A DNA stretch of 64,000 nt from Xanthostigma xanthostigma (Eukaryota; Arthropoda; Insecta; Raphidioptera; Raphidiidae), in contig OY754468.1 in NCBI GenBank assembly GCA_963575645.1, positions 18,066,465 to 18,130,464 of the forward strand, given 5' to 3'. Shown in pieces: positions 34,164-45,664 of the stretch. A model generated the notes under the pieces. It ran no database searches, had not been told where the DNA came from, and was given only the letters and a program-made list of their open reading frames with translations. Each line of letters opens with the position of its first letter. Position 1 is the stretch's first letter. Made by a program: the position numbers and the translations under genes.

Positions 34164-35379
34164 CATTCCCCTTATGAGCACTCATTGACCAAACTAATAA
34201 TTAAGCCCAGAATCTTGAAATTGAACACGAGGAAAGGTCTTATAGCATAAGTAAAGGAATAATTACATAACAAACTAAATTCTCAAGATTCCAAGATCTC
34301 TTTTCTCAGGAATAGGTAGAAGTATATCAAGTTGAAATAAATATCATATACTAAGATCTACAACGTTATAGTTCTGTAAAAAGTGCAAGTTTATAACTCA
34401 ATCCAATAAAAAAATACAGCCGCTAACTACATAATAATTTAGTTTTTGTCTGTGCATCATTGAAAGTGTTGAAAGTAAGCTAAAATGGCGCCATCCTCGG
34501 CGATGATTGTAAACTATATTGAACTATTATAACCAGGCGCATAAATATAAATTTACCTCAGACATCTATTTTTATAAAATTTTATTTCCTTCGTCGAAAT
34601 TCTTAAAGTCAATACAAGATACGGATGTACAACCATTACATAAATTATTGTCTGTAACTGACAGATTTAACCCCTCCTTCAACGGTGCATAAAATATACA
34701 GATATCGCGAAACAACACCACTAAAAAATAAGACAAATGTAGTCAATAAGCAAAAAAAATCACCCGTAATATAAAAAGTCGGGTTGGTAGCAAATGGCGC
34801 AATGGAGAAAAGAAGAAAATGTAAGCCGAGATACCCATACACATAGTGCAAGGTATACTTATATACAGTGTGTTCACAAAAAAATAGGCCCATATCCTGC
34901 AACGCTTCAAGAAACTAACTACATACAGGTACTATCAGTAAGCAATGAATTCCATGAATCATTAAACTGAACACAATTCATTCAATCAAGGAATCAAATT
35001 AACGAACACATTTCCAATTAACCGAAACTAAGTTAATTTAAACTAGAAAATACGTTAAAGTATTATAACGCAATTCAAAAGTTGGCAAAGCTAAAAGTGA
35101 ACACCCTTCTAAGTTAGAATGTACGATAAAAAGAAAATTAAAAGTAAAAATGTATTTTTCAGTTTCAATTTTGGAGTTATAAACTGGATTCAATCTAAAA
35201 ATGGTTCCGTTTTACAAAATAGGATCTCCACTTTTTAAAAACTACAATTTTTATCAAATTATTGCAATAATAGCCAAGTCCTGTAACAGCGAAAAAATTT
35301 AATTCGAGTTTTTGACTTATTTATTGTTCAATTCGTAAATAGTATAGACAATTTCACAATGCAATAACGTAATCTGCAT
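34164..35379. other. Non-coding stretch, no gene seen
   Basis: Fragments of the GGGTTCC-type repeat occur at 34300-34400. Otherwise AT-rich with no recognisable gene. Confidence 0.4.
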
Positions 35380-35809
35380 ATATCGAGTTGTTTAGGTACT
35401 TATCGAGAATTGAAGTTAGAGAGGTTTAGGAAGTTCAATTTTTAACTTAACGAGATCAACTGTTCTAATAACTCTTAACTTGTCAGAATATGTTAATGTG
35501 TTCAATTTTCGCCTCATTTTATCACTCGTTAATTAATATTTCATGCGCACAGCTATACGTAAAGCGATTTAGTGAATTAATAAAGTTCTTGGCAAAACCT
35601 TTTGTTTGTATACTTATTCACGATGATTCACTGATAATAATAAGTTATGGAGGTCGCCAAAATATTAATTTAAGTTATCGAGGGTCAACGCTCAAAATAT
35701 TTGTTTAAGTGTTTAGTACTTTAAGTAATGGAGGTTTTAGGCTTTGAGGAGAAGTGAATTCAAAAAAAAATTAAGTTAGAGAGGTTTTTAACTTATCGGG
35801 GTTCCACTG
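35380..35809. mobile_element. pogo/Tigger-like non-autonomous element (remnant)
   Basis: The right end AACTTATCGGGGTTCCACTG followed by TA is typical of pogo/Tigger inverted repeats (CAGTGGAACCCCGATAAGTT read from the end). Repeated words AAGTTAGAGAGG, AAGTTATCGAGG and AAGTAATGGAGG in the interior are subterminal repeats of the same type. A left TIR at the expected place was not found, so the left boundary is uncertain. Confidence 0.6.
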
Positions 35810-36799
35810 TATATATATATTGTACCTATATTAAATTGTTGTTATATATTATTCTAGAAAGATTCAAAGTTTAGAAAATTAAAAACAGTTATAAAAAGTT
35901 TTTATGTGCCGTAAAAATGCCAGCTTTCGCCGCTAAGCGCGCACGGTCGTTCAGCGTCTCCCTTCCAAGCAATAGCGAATAGGTATTTCCTAAAACGCTC
36001 GGTATGTCTAATGTGTGTTAATATAGGTGCATACGGTCTGTGTGTATACAACTAACAGTATTGTGTATGCATCTGCATTCAGTTGTATCTACGTGTATAT
36101 ACCTAGTATATGTGTGTGTGTGTAGTGTGAAATGCAGCTTTCAAAGCTCTGTTTTACTAGATAGGCACTGCACCGAAGAAGAACCAGGACCGTCTTGCCA
36201 TAACAAACGAAGAAAAAGCTTTCCAGTTTTCACAAGGGCATCAACGTCATTAGACAAATTTAAAGATCAGTTGTACGCCTATTTAAAATGTGTCAGTAGT
36301 TTTTAAACGGCTTGAATACACTATAACTAGTAGCTAAGCAAACAGTAACTCGTCCATGTTTAAATAGCTTTAAAATGTAATAAACGATTTAATTTCACAA
36401 TCGCCACACAAGCTGGTATTCTATTTTGATCAATACAAAAATCACCGTTTTCTGATGCTTTACAACTTACAAACCAGTCCCATGCAAAAAAAAGAGTTCT
36501 ACAGTTATAAAGAAATAAACAATTAGTATGTATATTGTTTAGAATAATTGGTCGCGATAGAATTTTTCAATACTGATACCTTTTTTTGTTCTTATTTATA
36601 GGTTTTCAATTTTTTTACTAAAAGGATAATTTTTTTTTTACATAATATACGTTGTTCAATTTGTTATTCAATAAGCTTTCATGAATAAAATTTTAATTCA
36701 TTTATAACACTTGATTGCACATTTTTTTTATTCTCTTTGAGTTTTCACAATTTAAAAAAAGATATTAAATACAACACAACATAAATTTAAATAAATATA
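35810..36799. other. Non-coding stretch with an isolated weak open frame
   Basis: The segment 36150-36306 (+) reads as a hydrophilic peptide (EEEPGPSCHNKRRKSF, then LDKFKDQLYAYLK), vaguely like the region between the BED finger and the dimerisation end of hAT transposases. It is too short to call. A TG-rich microsatellite precedes it near 36112-36124. Confidence 0.3.
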
Positions 36800-36865
36800 C
36801 ATTCACCTCGAGCCCAGCTCCCCGGGACTATGCGTCTAGAGCTATACCATTGAGCTACGCATCGG
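36800..36865 (-). repeat. tRNA-derived SINE head
   Basis: The minus strand reads GATGCGTAGCTCAATGGTAT (A box TAGCTCAATGG) and ends GGGCTCGAGGTGA (B-box-like) at tRNA spacing. It does not pair as a complete tRNA. Confidence 0.55.
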
Positions 36866-36936
36866 TAATGCACATGGCTTGATATTACGGTATATAATAG
36901 TAATTTTAATTTATTCATAAAGAAATTAGTGTTAAT

Positions 36937-37117
36937 TAAATAGTTTATATTAGTAGAAGTTTTGTTCCAAAATATGTAATGAAGGCGATATATTTGGTTG
37001 AGGAACAATAGAAATAAATTTTACCAAAGTATCGCTTGTGGCCACAAGCGATACTTTGGTAAAGCTTATTTCTATTGTTCCTCAACCAAATAAATCTCCT
37101 TCAATAAATAGTTTATA
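36937..37117 (-). mobile_element. Foldback retroelement F1, minimal copy, 13-bp target duplication
   Basis: The 155-bp element (36950-37104) lies between direct repeats TAAATAGTTTATA (36937-36949 and 37105-37117). A one-sided tail (TTAGTAGAAGTTTTGTTCCA and onward) is followed by an arm ATTTGGTTGAGGAACAAT..., which turns back on itself exactly at the palindrome TTGTGGCCACAA. The tail and arm match the 3' terminal 90 bases of the Penelope-like element at 38208-39285, complement strand. So this is a head-to-head dimer of that element's last approximately 65 bases plus a tail. Confidence 0.85.
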
Positions 37118-38004
37118 AACAGTTATACGCGCAAGAATTTTTCATTCCTGATAATTTCGTTCAATCTACACGTAATTATTCCCAATATTTATGATTATTT
37201 TTAGAATTTGCTGAACGATCATTTAGAAGATATGGGCAGTAGACAGCAATTTTTATTCCTCAGCAATTTCCCCCAAAAATTAATAATAATATAATAATAT
37301 ATTGTTGAATTTATGCTTCCATAACACCCTACACGATACCCTTGAATTTTTTTCATTTCCCATATCATCCTGTGAAATTAACCCTTAATGTCAAAATTCA
37401 TTTTTTTATACTTGAACCACCACACTCTATTTCTGTGCCCAACTTCAAATTTTTAAATCAAATAGTTTCAGAGAAAATCGCCTGTGATAGACGGATGGAC
37501 ACTGAAGTGGTTTCATAAGTATTTCGTTTGCACTAAACAGTAAAAACTATGTTTCACTTTATATTTTGAAGTATAAGTGCGAATTATTTTAGAAGCAGGT
37601 GCCTACCTGGTACCAAACGTCACGTTATATTTGACAGCTTATTATATTTCCTTGCAATGTGACGTTATATGCATTAGGTACCTATACTTTGACGGTACTT
37701 ATAGCTCTAATGTCATAAAGTGTCTCTTCACGAAAATATTTTTAATATAACGGAGCAAGTGCCATTCATGACGAAATAAGGTACTTCGATTACGAAAAAA
37801 TGATCATTAATAAGTGTCGGCGTGTCGTCTCGTCTACATACTTTCTCGTGGATGTATTTTTAACACTCTTCTATTAACTCCACTTGTGTGTATGTATTAA
37901 GCTATGTATGTTTTAATGGCATTTTTCAATTTAATTTTCACCCACTTCTAGACGTCCGAATAATTTGAAATTTTGCACACGTATTAAGAACCCATGACAG
38001 TACA
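37118..38004. other. Non-coding stretch, no gene seen
   Basis: No gene or repeat partner is recognised. Confidence 0.4.
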
Positions 38005-38166
38005 ATAATGTATATGTTACGGTAAATGTAAACTCTTGGGAAATGTACACTTTTACCGTAAAATGTGCCGGAAAATGTGTACATTTAATATCTACATTTA
38101 ATGTACACATTTCACGGTAAAAGTGTACATTTCTCAAGAGTTTACATTTACCGTAACATATATACA
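38005..38166. repeat. Foldback MITE
   Basis: Arms of about 75 bases (TGTTACGGTAAATGTAAACT and complement) meet near 38090. Within each arm GGTAAATGTAAACT and GGTAAAAGTGTACA-like words recur in alternating orientation. It lies 41 bases before the target duplication of the Penelope-like element. Confidence 0.8.
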
Positions 38167-38194
38167 GATTTAATATTTATAGATATAGGTTTAT

Positions 38195-39298
38195 AATTAA
38201 AATTACATTGAAGGAGATTTATTTGGTTGAGGAACAATTGAAAATAAGCTTTACCAGTGTATCGCTTGTGGCCAACGTTTCGAAAAATATATTTTCATCA
38301 TCAGGACCTATGAACATGTATAATATTCGTTACATATATTATTATAATTTTTAACTTACATTATAAACATTATAGATAGATAATACTAAAACTATAACAT
38401 ACCTCAATGCAAGTTAAGATGGTAAATTGTAAAAATAATTCTAGTATACATGATCATTTATTATGAATTTCGACAAATTTTTTAAATTTAAAATTATCAT
38501 AAAACAGTTTTCTTATAAAATTGTTCTGTCAATTGTTCAAATAATATTGTACTAATGTATAAGAAAGGCTATCTCTATACAAACTGCATTTTGTTTACAA
38601 GTTAGATTTTGTTAAAATTTGATGGAGTGATGAACCAGTGCTGAATGATTCAGCACTGGTTCATCACTCCATCTCCAACGATCACAATTTTAACTTTAAT
38701 GAACCAAAAATACTACATAAAGAAGTGAATTTACAAAAAAGACTTTTTTTGGAGATGTGCTACATCAAAAAAAATTCAAACACTGTCAATAAGAGAACGG
38801 ACATAGATGGGTTAAATAACATTTATGGCAATATAATTAATTAACAAATTTTAACAAAATCTAACTTGTAAACAAAATGCAGTTTGTATAGAGATAGCCT
38901 TTCTTATACATTAGTACAATATTATTTGAACAATTGACAGAACAATTTTATAAGAAAACTGTTTTATGATAATTTTAAATTTAAAAAATTTGTCGAAATT
39001 CATAATAAATGATCATGTATACTAGAATTATTTTTACAATTTACCATCTTAACTTGCATTGAGGTATGTTATAGTTTTAGTATTATCTATCTATAATGTT
39101 TATAATGTAAGTTAAGAATTATAATAATATATGTAACGAATATTATACATGTTCATAGGTCCTGATGATGAAAATATATTTTTCGAAACGTTGGCCACAA
39201 GCGATACACTGGTAAAGCTTATTTTCAATTGTTCCTCAACCAAATAAATCTCCTTCAATACATATTTTGGAACAAAACTTCTACCAATTAAAATTACA
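38195..39298 (+). mobile_element. Penelope-like element fragment between inverted arms (family F1)
   Basis: The element (38208-39285) is bounded by perfect 13-bp direct repeats AATTAAAATTACA (38195-38207 and 39286-39298). Two arms of about 415 bases (38208-38622 and 38846-39260) are inverted copies with only a few differences. Between them lie a small inner palindrome (38622-38672) and the end of a GIY-YIG endonuclease frame. The right arm is the element's own 3' untranslated end and is followed by a 25-base tail absent from the left arm. Both arms carry CTGATGATG ... CGAAACG (39162-39190 in the right arm), reminiscent of the hammerhead core known from Penelope-like repeats. Inverted terminal copies and 5' truncation are known for this class. 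High arm identity suggests a young insertion or gene conversion. Confidence 0.88.
38638..38844 (+). pseudogene. C-terminal GIY-YIG endonuclease fragment of a Penelope-like element
   Basis: The frame ends at the TAA of 38842-38844. Its last about 45 residues contain KILHKEVNLQKRLFLEMCYI and then NTVNKRTDIDGLNNIYGNI. This is the K(I)L..E....KR...E...I....N..N...D...L...Y pattern that closes the GIY-YIG endonuclease of Penelope-like retroelements; the Glu of FLEMCYI is at the expected catalytic position. The first Met falls at the inner palindrome and is not a natural start. Only the 3' end of the coding region is present. Confidence 0.8.
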
Positions 39299-39393
39299 GT
39301 TTAAAGAAACTAAAAAAAACACTATTTTATAGCAATATGGACTAAGAAGTTACAAATTATTTTTAAGAGCCCGTTTCCCCTGGTTTTCTCAAT

Positions 39394-39722
39394 GCAATAC
39401 AGTGGTCTGCGGTCCCGTATAAATCTGATCGTAAAACGAGAGATAAAATTATGAAAAATTATTTTTATGGAGATTAAGGATCAATCTATGTCCCTATTGT
39501 ACCATTTTTTTAATTTTTTTAGCAGAAAAATTTTTATAACAATTTTAAAAACCGTAAAAAGTGTCTTTTAAAAGCATTCGCCATTAATTAACAAAGTAAA
39601 AAATGAAAAATTTGTTACAATACGGACATAGATTGATCCTTAATATAACTAGAAAAAAATATGCCGTAGCCTGTTTTCCAAAATTACGACCCAGTTTATA
39701 CGGGAAGCCGTAGCTCTGCAAT
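39394..39722. repeat. Foldback MITE, diverged arms
   Basis: Outer parts GGTCCCGTATAAATCTG and CAGTTTATACGGGAAGCC face each other, and an inner block AAGGATCAATCTATGTCC is repeated inverted at 39625-39645 (GGACATAGATTGATCCTT). No target duplication was identified. Confidence 0.65.
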
Positions 39723-41875
39723 GAAAAAATATCGTAATATGTTGAATTGACTGGTGCTGTAACTACGGAAAGAACGGGTGTTTTTGAAATTATCCTCTGT
39801 GCTGGCATGTGCCGTTAAAATTTAGGGCTGGGTTGTATACTATATAGTGGTTTGATATATTCGTTGCAACGATTTTAATTTAAAGTTCGCTGCATACGAG
39901 GCTGGATTTGCCGCTAGATTTCACTACTAGTTTTCTTAATTGCTATTATGTGCTCACTTCACACAAGGGCGTAGATAATTTTTTTTCTGGGGGGCGGGGT
40001 ATAAAGCTAAAGAAATCAATATTTTTAAGTTTTATTAATAGGAACACCAAAACCAAACGACTAAACTAAAAAACTTTATTTTGGGTAGAATTTGAAGAGC
40101 CAAAAAAAAGTCTTTTTCATATAGCTACACGGGTCTCGTAAAATTCACGTAATAATGCGGGACATTTCCTATAATACGGGACACGGAACTTTAATGCAGG
40201 ACTGACCAGGGGTATGAAACTCAATGCTATTCGAGCTTCTCTTATTTGTCTGAAGGAATAATTTTAATGCCAACATGATAGCATGAAAATTAATGAAAAT
40301 GTACTTTTGACGAACTTTTTTCAGTCATTGGCATCGCTGAAATGGCGCCAGCTCACCAAAGCGCATCAAAGCGGGAGTTTCAAAATTGTCTACTTATGTT
40401 ATGAACAATATTATTTAATAAAAAAGGATAAAAAACTGTTCAATTCTTACAAAATTACAATTATAAGAGGAAATGTATTTTAAACATCAACCATTTTGTT
40501 GGAAATGTGCTTGTTGTGACAACACCATTCCCAGGGCAGCTACGACACACACACCATTTTACACAGTTGGTATTAAAATCATTCCTTGTCATTTAAGAGG
40601 TCACCTTGCCATCACACGAGACATCTTTACAAACACACACTATGTCATAATGTTTGTTTGTGGGCCTTTGTTCATGTCGCCCACGTTACAAGATACCGTT
40701 TCTAGATTGGTTCTTGCTCAGAGCCAGCAGATGACCTTGAAAGAACAATAGCCCCTGTTCTTATTGTAATTTTGTGAGCTAGCAGACGAGCCCACAGTGA
40801 CTTCATTTCCAGATTTGTACCAACAGAAGTCCAGCGTTTCAACATGGATTATCGCCGTGGAAAATAAACAAGATTACCTTTGTCAACAGAACGTAAGAAA
40901 AAATGTAACATTGCCAAATATAATAGGTAAATATTTTATCTATAATACTTATTTTATTGATTTATATTAATATTTAACTTCCAATAGGAAGTTATTGTAT
41001 TTAATAGTAGAAGAAAAATTATCTGAAAAGTCAAAACAGAAAAAAAAAATTGTCACAGCATAATTAAAATGGAAGAAATTAATTTTATATCTATACACAT
41101 AGAATATATTGAGAATTTTAATTATGAAGAGATAATAAAATAAATATGAATTCAAATAAAATTATGTACCTACATAATAAAAATTCAGAATTAATGACAA
41201 AATAAGAATTTTGAATTAAAATGATGTAAGTAATAAAACTGTTTTAATTACTATGGCACTAGTACAGGTAATAGAGAATTTTTTTCTGCATTATCCTACA
41301 ACTTTTTTTTGTTTTCTTAAATAGGTTCAGTATCACGTACTGACCCTAAATGCACAAAATCCTTACAAATTAGGAGGGCGGAAGTGCCGCCATTTTGACA
41401 AAAACCGTTTCAGCCTATATCTCCCTAACCGTGCACTTGAGGCGAAAAAAGGTAATAATACCTTTATTGTAGATAAATAAATTTACTATCTTTTTTGTTC
41501 AATACTTTTTTTTTGTATCACTTACCGTTTACGACTTATTCAACTATTACGATTTGTTTATTGACTTTTGTATCCATATCTCTTCTAATAATTGTTTAAA
41601 CAATAAAATGCTAATGACTTAAGTTTTAAATCTACAAATTTTCTACAGCTTTTAATTCAAACTTTTTTTCTAAAATTAATATTTTTAAAGTTATAACGCG
41701 CTAATGTCAAAAAACCTGTGCCTAGGCGCATGAGTGGACATAATAAAATAAGAATGAATTGTAATAAAATTATGTACATAATAAAAATTCAGAATTAAAA
41801 AACCAAAAAAATAAAAAGTGTCCATTCATTTTTTTAATTGATTTCTAGTAAATTAACTGATTTATTATTAACTTC
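39723..41875. other. Non-coding stretch, small direct repeat
   Basis: AATAAAATTATGTACCTACATAATAAAAATTC-like text near 41155-41198 recurs at 41761-41800. The stretch 40480-40880 is less AT-rich, with a 92-codon frame (40473-40751, +) containing CWKCACC at its start, but no known domain is recognised. No gene is called. Confidence 0.35.
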
Positions 41876-42965
41876 CCGCTTAAAAAAAAAAAAATTTTTT
41901 TTTCAAAAATCGGGAAGTTATTGGTTTCACCCCGATTTTTGAAAATCGAGTTTACGCCAGATATCGACGTTTTGAGGTCCTAGGAAGCTATTGAAACTAT
42001 TTTGGCGATGATGTCCTCAGGGCTGTATGTGTGTGTGTGTATGTATGTATGTAAACCTTTTATATCTTTTGAATGGAGTGTCCGACTGAAACGCGGTTTG
42101 CGGGATCTGACGTGAACTTGGTGAACTTAGACTTCCTGAAAATTTGAAATGATTCGGCCCAAAAATTTTTGAGAAATCTTAAAAAAACAAGTTTCAAAAA
42201 TTTTTTAAAATTTGTTTTTTAAAATATTTTCTAAACTACTAAACCGATTAATTCAAAAATCTAATCAGCTCTTCTCCTTAACAAACTGCGTCGATTTCCG
42301 CAAACCGCATCAAAATCGGTTCATTTGTTCACGAGATACCGTGAACGAAAAAATCGTAAAAAAGTGTTTTTTAAAATGACTCTTAAAATTGTTATCAGAT
42401 CGATTTTTTTGTAATAAATTACTTTCTTAGGCTAAAAAACTGCGTCGATCGCCGCAAACCAGATCAAAATTGGTTCATTTGTTCATAAGATAACGTGAAC
42501 GAAAAATTAGGAAAAAAGTAATTTTTTATAATTACTCGTGAAATTCTTATCAATTCGTTTTTTTTGTAATAATTTACTTTCTTAGGTTAAAAAAACTGCG
42601 TCGATCGCCGCAAACCGCATCAAAATCGGCTCATTTGTTCACGAGATATCATGAACGAAAAATTTGTAAAAGTGTTTTTTTTTTAAATTGCTCGTAAAAT
42701 TCCTATGAGATGGATTTTTCTGTAATAAATTACTTTTTTAGGTTAAAAAATTGCGTCGACTACCGCAAATCGCATCAAAATCGGTTCATTTGTTCATGAG
42801 ATATCGTGAACGAAAATTTCGTAACAAAGTGTTTTTTTTTTTGGGCTCGAAGAGCTAAAAAATAAACTTCTTGCTATATTTTATATATTTTTGAGCGTTT
42901 TGAACTCGAAAATAGCGGGAAGTTACAGGGATGGCCTGCAGGTTCAAACTTCTTTTCAAATTTTT
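41876..42965 (+). repeat. Dispersed repeat R3, copy b, with four tandem units
   Basis: The ends carry CGGGAAGTTATTGG (left) and CGGGAAGTTACAGGGATGGC (right). The core holds four units marked by CTGCGTCGAT-like words at 42286, 42440, 42596 and 42751, so the period is 154-156. The unit includes CGCATCAAAATCGGTTCATT and GTTCACGAGATA. The shorter relative at 31385-31960 has about one unit. Confidence 0.88.
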
Positions 42966-43607
42966 ATTTATGCAACTGTATTAGATTCCATAGCTCATTC
43001 GTTAGCTCATAAGTTGGCTAATAGTTGTGTCACTGTGGAGTAAAGAAACTCAGTCATAAATTAAATAATTAAATAAATAATATATAAAACAAATAATGAA
43101 AGTCCTATATTTTTGCAACTTTAAAAAAATACTTTTTTTTCGAAAAAAAGGTGGCAACCCTAATTGTAACAAACAGTACTGTATTATAGTTATTATTATG
43201 AATATACAATACATTTTTTTCCATATTTTTGTGACATTTAACATAATTCTATTTTTTGTAAACTATTTCTTTGCAGATAAATTATATGTTGTAGTTTTGT
43301 AATTCTGGATATAAAATGAATATAGCACATCCCTATTTGATATCTGCAGTCTATACGTGTCTGTGTTAGTATACTAACACATGTAATAGTATGTATATCA
43401 CTATAACTAGGCATATAATAATTCGGTTCTCTTTGTCAATCCTTCTCACATGTGTGAAAGATAGAGAGAGAGCATTCAATTCTCATAGACCACAATAATT
43501 AGTTGTACTATTATGAATGGAATGTTTCAAAATGTTTCCTCACCACACGCCGCAAAATACAGCTTCCCCTCTGTGATCGGCAAACGGGCTCTTAAATACA
43601 AAGATTT
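42966..43607. other. Non-coding stretch, no gene seen
   Basis: Very AT-rich to about 43320, then ordinary sequence. No gene is recognised. Confidence 0.4.
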
Positions 43608-43672
43608 TGTTCAACAGCGTTAGGAAGTTCGCCTGTATCGAGTTGGTGGATTTCCTAACGCTATTGAACAAA
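43608..43672 (+). ncRNA. miRNA-like hairpin (candidate)
   Basis: TTTTGTTCAACAGCGTTAGG and its near-complement in 43650-43672 form a stem of about 24 pairs with one mismatch, closed by a loop of about 17 bases (GTTCGCCTGTATCGAGTTGG region). Length and shape fit a short pre-miRNA or a tiny MITE. The near-perfect pairing favours a MITE or siRNA-type source. No expression evidence is available from sequence. Confidence 0.3.
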
Positions 43673-45664
43673 ATTTCTAGATTACTCTTTTAATTGGCTG
43701 GAACGCTTTTGTGACCGTTTTATGATCAAAGTGAGAGAGGGATATCTGAGGTAAATCAGCATCATATTGTGCATCAAACTATGTCAATTGTCAAACTCAA
43801 ATGTTTAGTTCAGATTCCAAGATTATCACCAAATCTTAGTTTTTGAAGAGAATCTTCTTATGCGGCGCTTCGAATTTTGGGGGATATAATAAAAAATGTT
43901 TGCAATTAAACGACACATGTGTCATGATAAATGTCAAAGTTTACCAAACGCATGCCAACGTTTTTAAAATTGTTATATCAAATAAAATTTTTAGAACTTT
44001 CATTTTGGTCGTGGTTCCACGACGGTGCGTTTTTTTTTTGTTTTTTAATATCGGAACAAATATCCCCATCGACTTCGTCACTCATATTTTAAATTTAATT
44101 CAACTATCAAAAAATAAAAACAAACTAGGTACTAAATTAATTTAATAATTACGCGCAATACCGCTAAAACAGACTCAGAAGAAAGCGCGTGTTTTGTTTA
44201 TAAACAAGACACTATTTTAGTTATTAAATAGAGACAAACGAGAGAAATAAATAATATATAGAGACAGTTTCATTTTAACTTCATGTTTAGACCATGTATC
44301 GAAATTATAGTTTCGAGACCGTCACCAAACTGTCACAAATTCGGTTAGAACGCTTAGAAGACGGTTCGACAACCGTCCATATCTGCGTTGGAACGCATTT
44401 TAGCTAATGCGCATGACCGTGACGATAACATTACCGTTCTCCGAGAGGTTGGAACATAGCTATTATATTATATACAAATGTGTGTGAACAAGTTAGTAAA
44501 GAGCGATTCTAATGAATAAAGTTATTTCAAAACAAAGAGTAACTACCAAAGTCCATCACTGAATTAAGAAAAAACAGACACGATTATACGATTCGCCTGC
44601 ATATAATATAAGAGACGGTTAGCTAGACTACAGAGTGAGGCAGAGGTGGATGTTTATATATTGATCTAATATATAGATATACACAGAGCATAGCATTGCA
44701 TAACAGTCGACACTAATTGGGCCCTCGAGATGGCATAGCTGTCGCCGAGCAGCCATATACAAACAGACGCTCGTTTCTCTTTCTTCCATTGCCGTTGTTA
44801 GGTTACAAACTTAACCATTTCAACACCGAGATACAGATATATGTGAAAGAAAAGCATTTACAATGCGCGTACCATGTAATTAAAAAGACCCTGTAAACAT
44901 AACAGTACAAAAAGAAATATCCGCTTCGTATAGAATTTAAATTCGAACTTTAACATTATGTAATATAATATTCTATATAGTGATTGAGATATTTAAAAAT
45001 TAAATTAATAATTTTAAAAAACCCGATTTAAAATCGATTGTTCAAAAATAACCTGAATCACTGCACAGTTTTTTTTAAATAAAAAATACATACAAATTTA
45101 TTGATATTCCTGATCACATTCGAGAACTGCTGGAATACGTCAACAAAAAAAACTATAAATTATAAATCATAAACATTAATGAAACCAAATATACCTATAG
45201 GCGCTATAACCGTACTTTACGTGTATGTTCGAAAAATTAAAAATTATATGTTTCGACGAACCATTTTAAGAATTATCAGTTCTGTTTCTGCTACGATTTT
45301 CGTAATCTGCCTGTATAGCTGGCTGATAGAGTAGTCAGTAGTAAAATGAAAGGACACTAGTTCGGTGACCAATTCAAATTTCATAATTGAATTTTTGAAT
45401 GAATACTTATATAAGATTCAAGGGTATATTTGTGTTATGAATAACTTTTTGTCGCATCTCAAACGAGATGTAAAATATGGAAAATTTGCATCTTCTGTGA
45501 TTATACAGTAGGCTGGTATATGATCTGAATGAGCGTAAGAATCCATCTTGTAGAATTGTATATAAATGACAAAATTTTTTAAAATAAAACAGCTGTGTAT
45601 ATAAATCGCCATATATAACGATATATGCTGCAGTTATTCTTTTATCTTATTCTATTAGTTTCAC
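43673..45664. other. Non-coding stretch, no gene seen
   Basis: Contains an open frame at 43843-44145 (+) without a recognisable domain. The stretch around 44310-44470 is less AT-rich. No repeat partner. Confidence 0.35.

Noticed and set aside
36040-36306. Possible hAT transposase remnant
   Set aside because: Only EEEPGPSCHNKRRKSF and LDKFKDQLYAYLK are suggestive; no BED finger, catalytic block or dimerisation motif is seen nearby.
40473-40751. Possible exon with CWKCACC motif
   Set aside because: Two cysteine pairs alone do not define a zinc finger and no spacing-matched partner residues follow.
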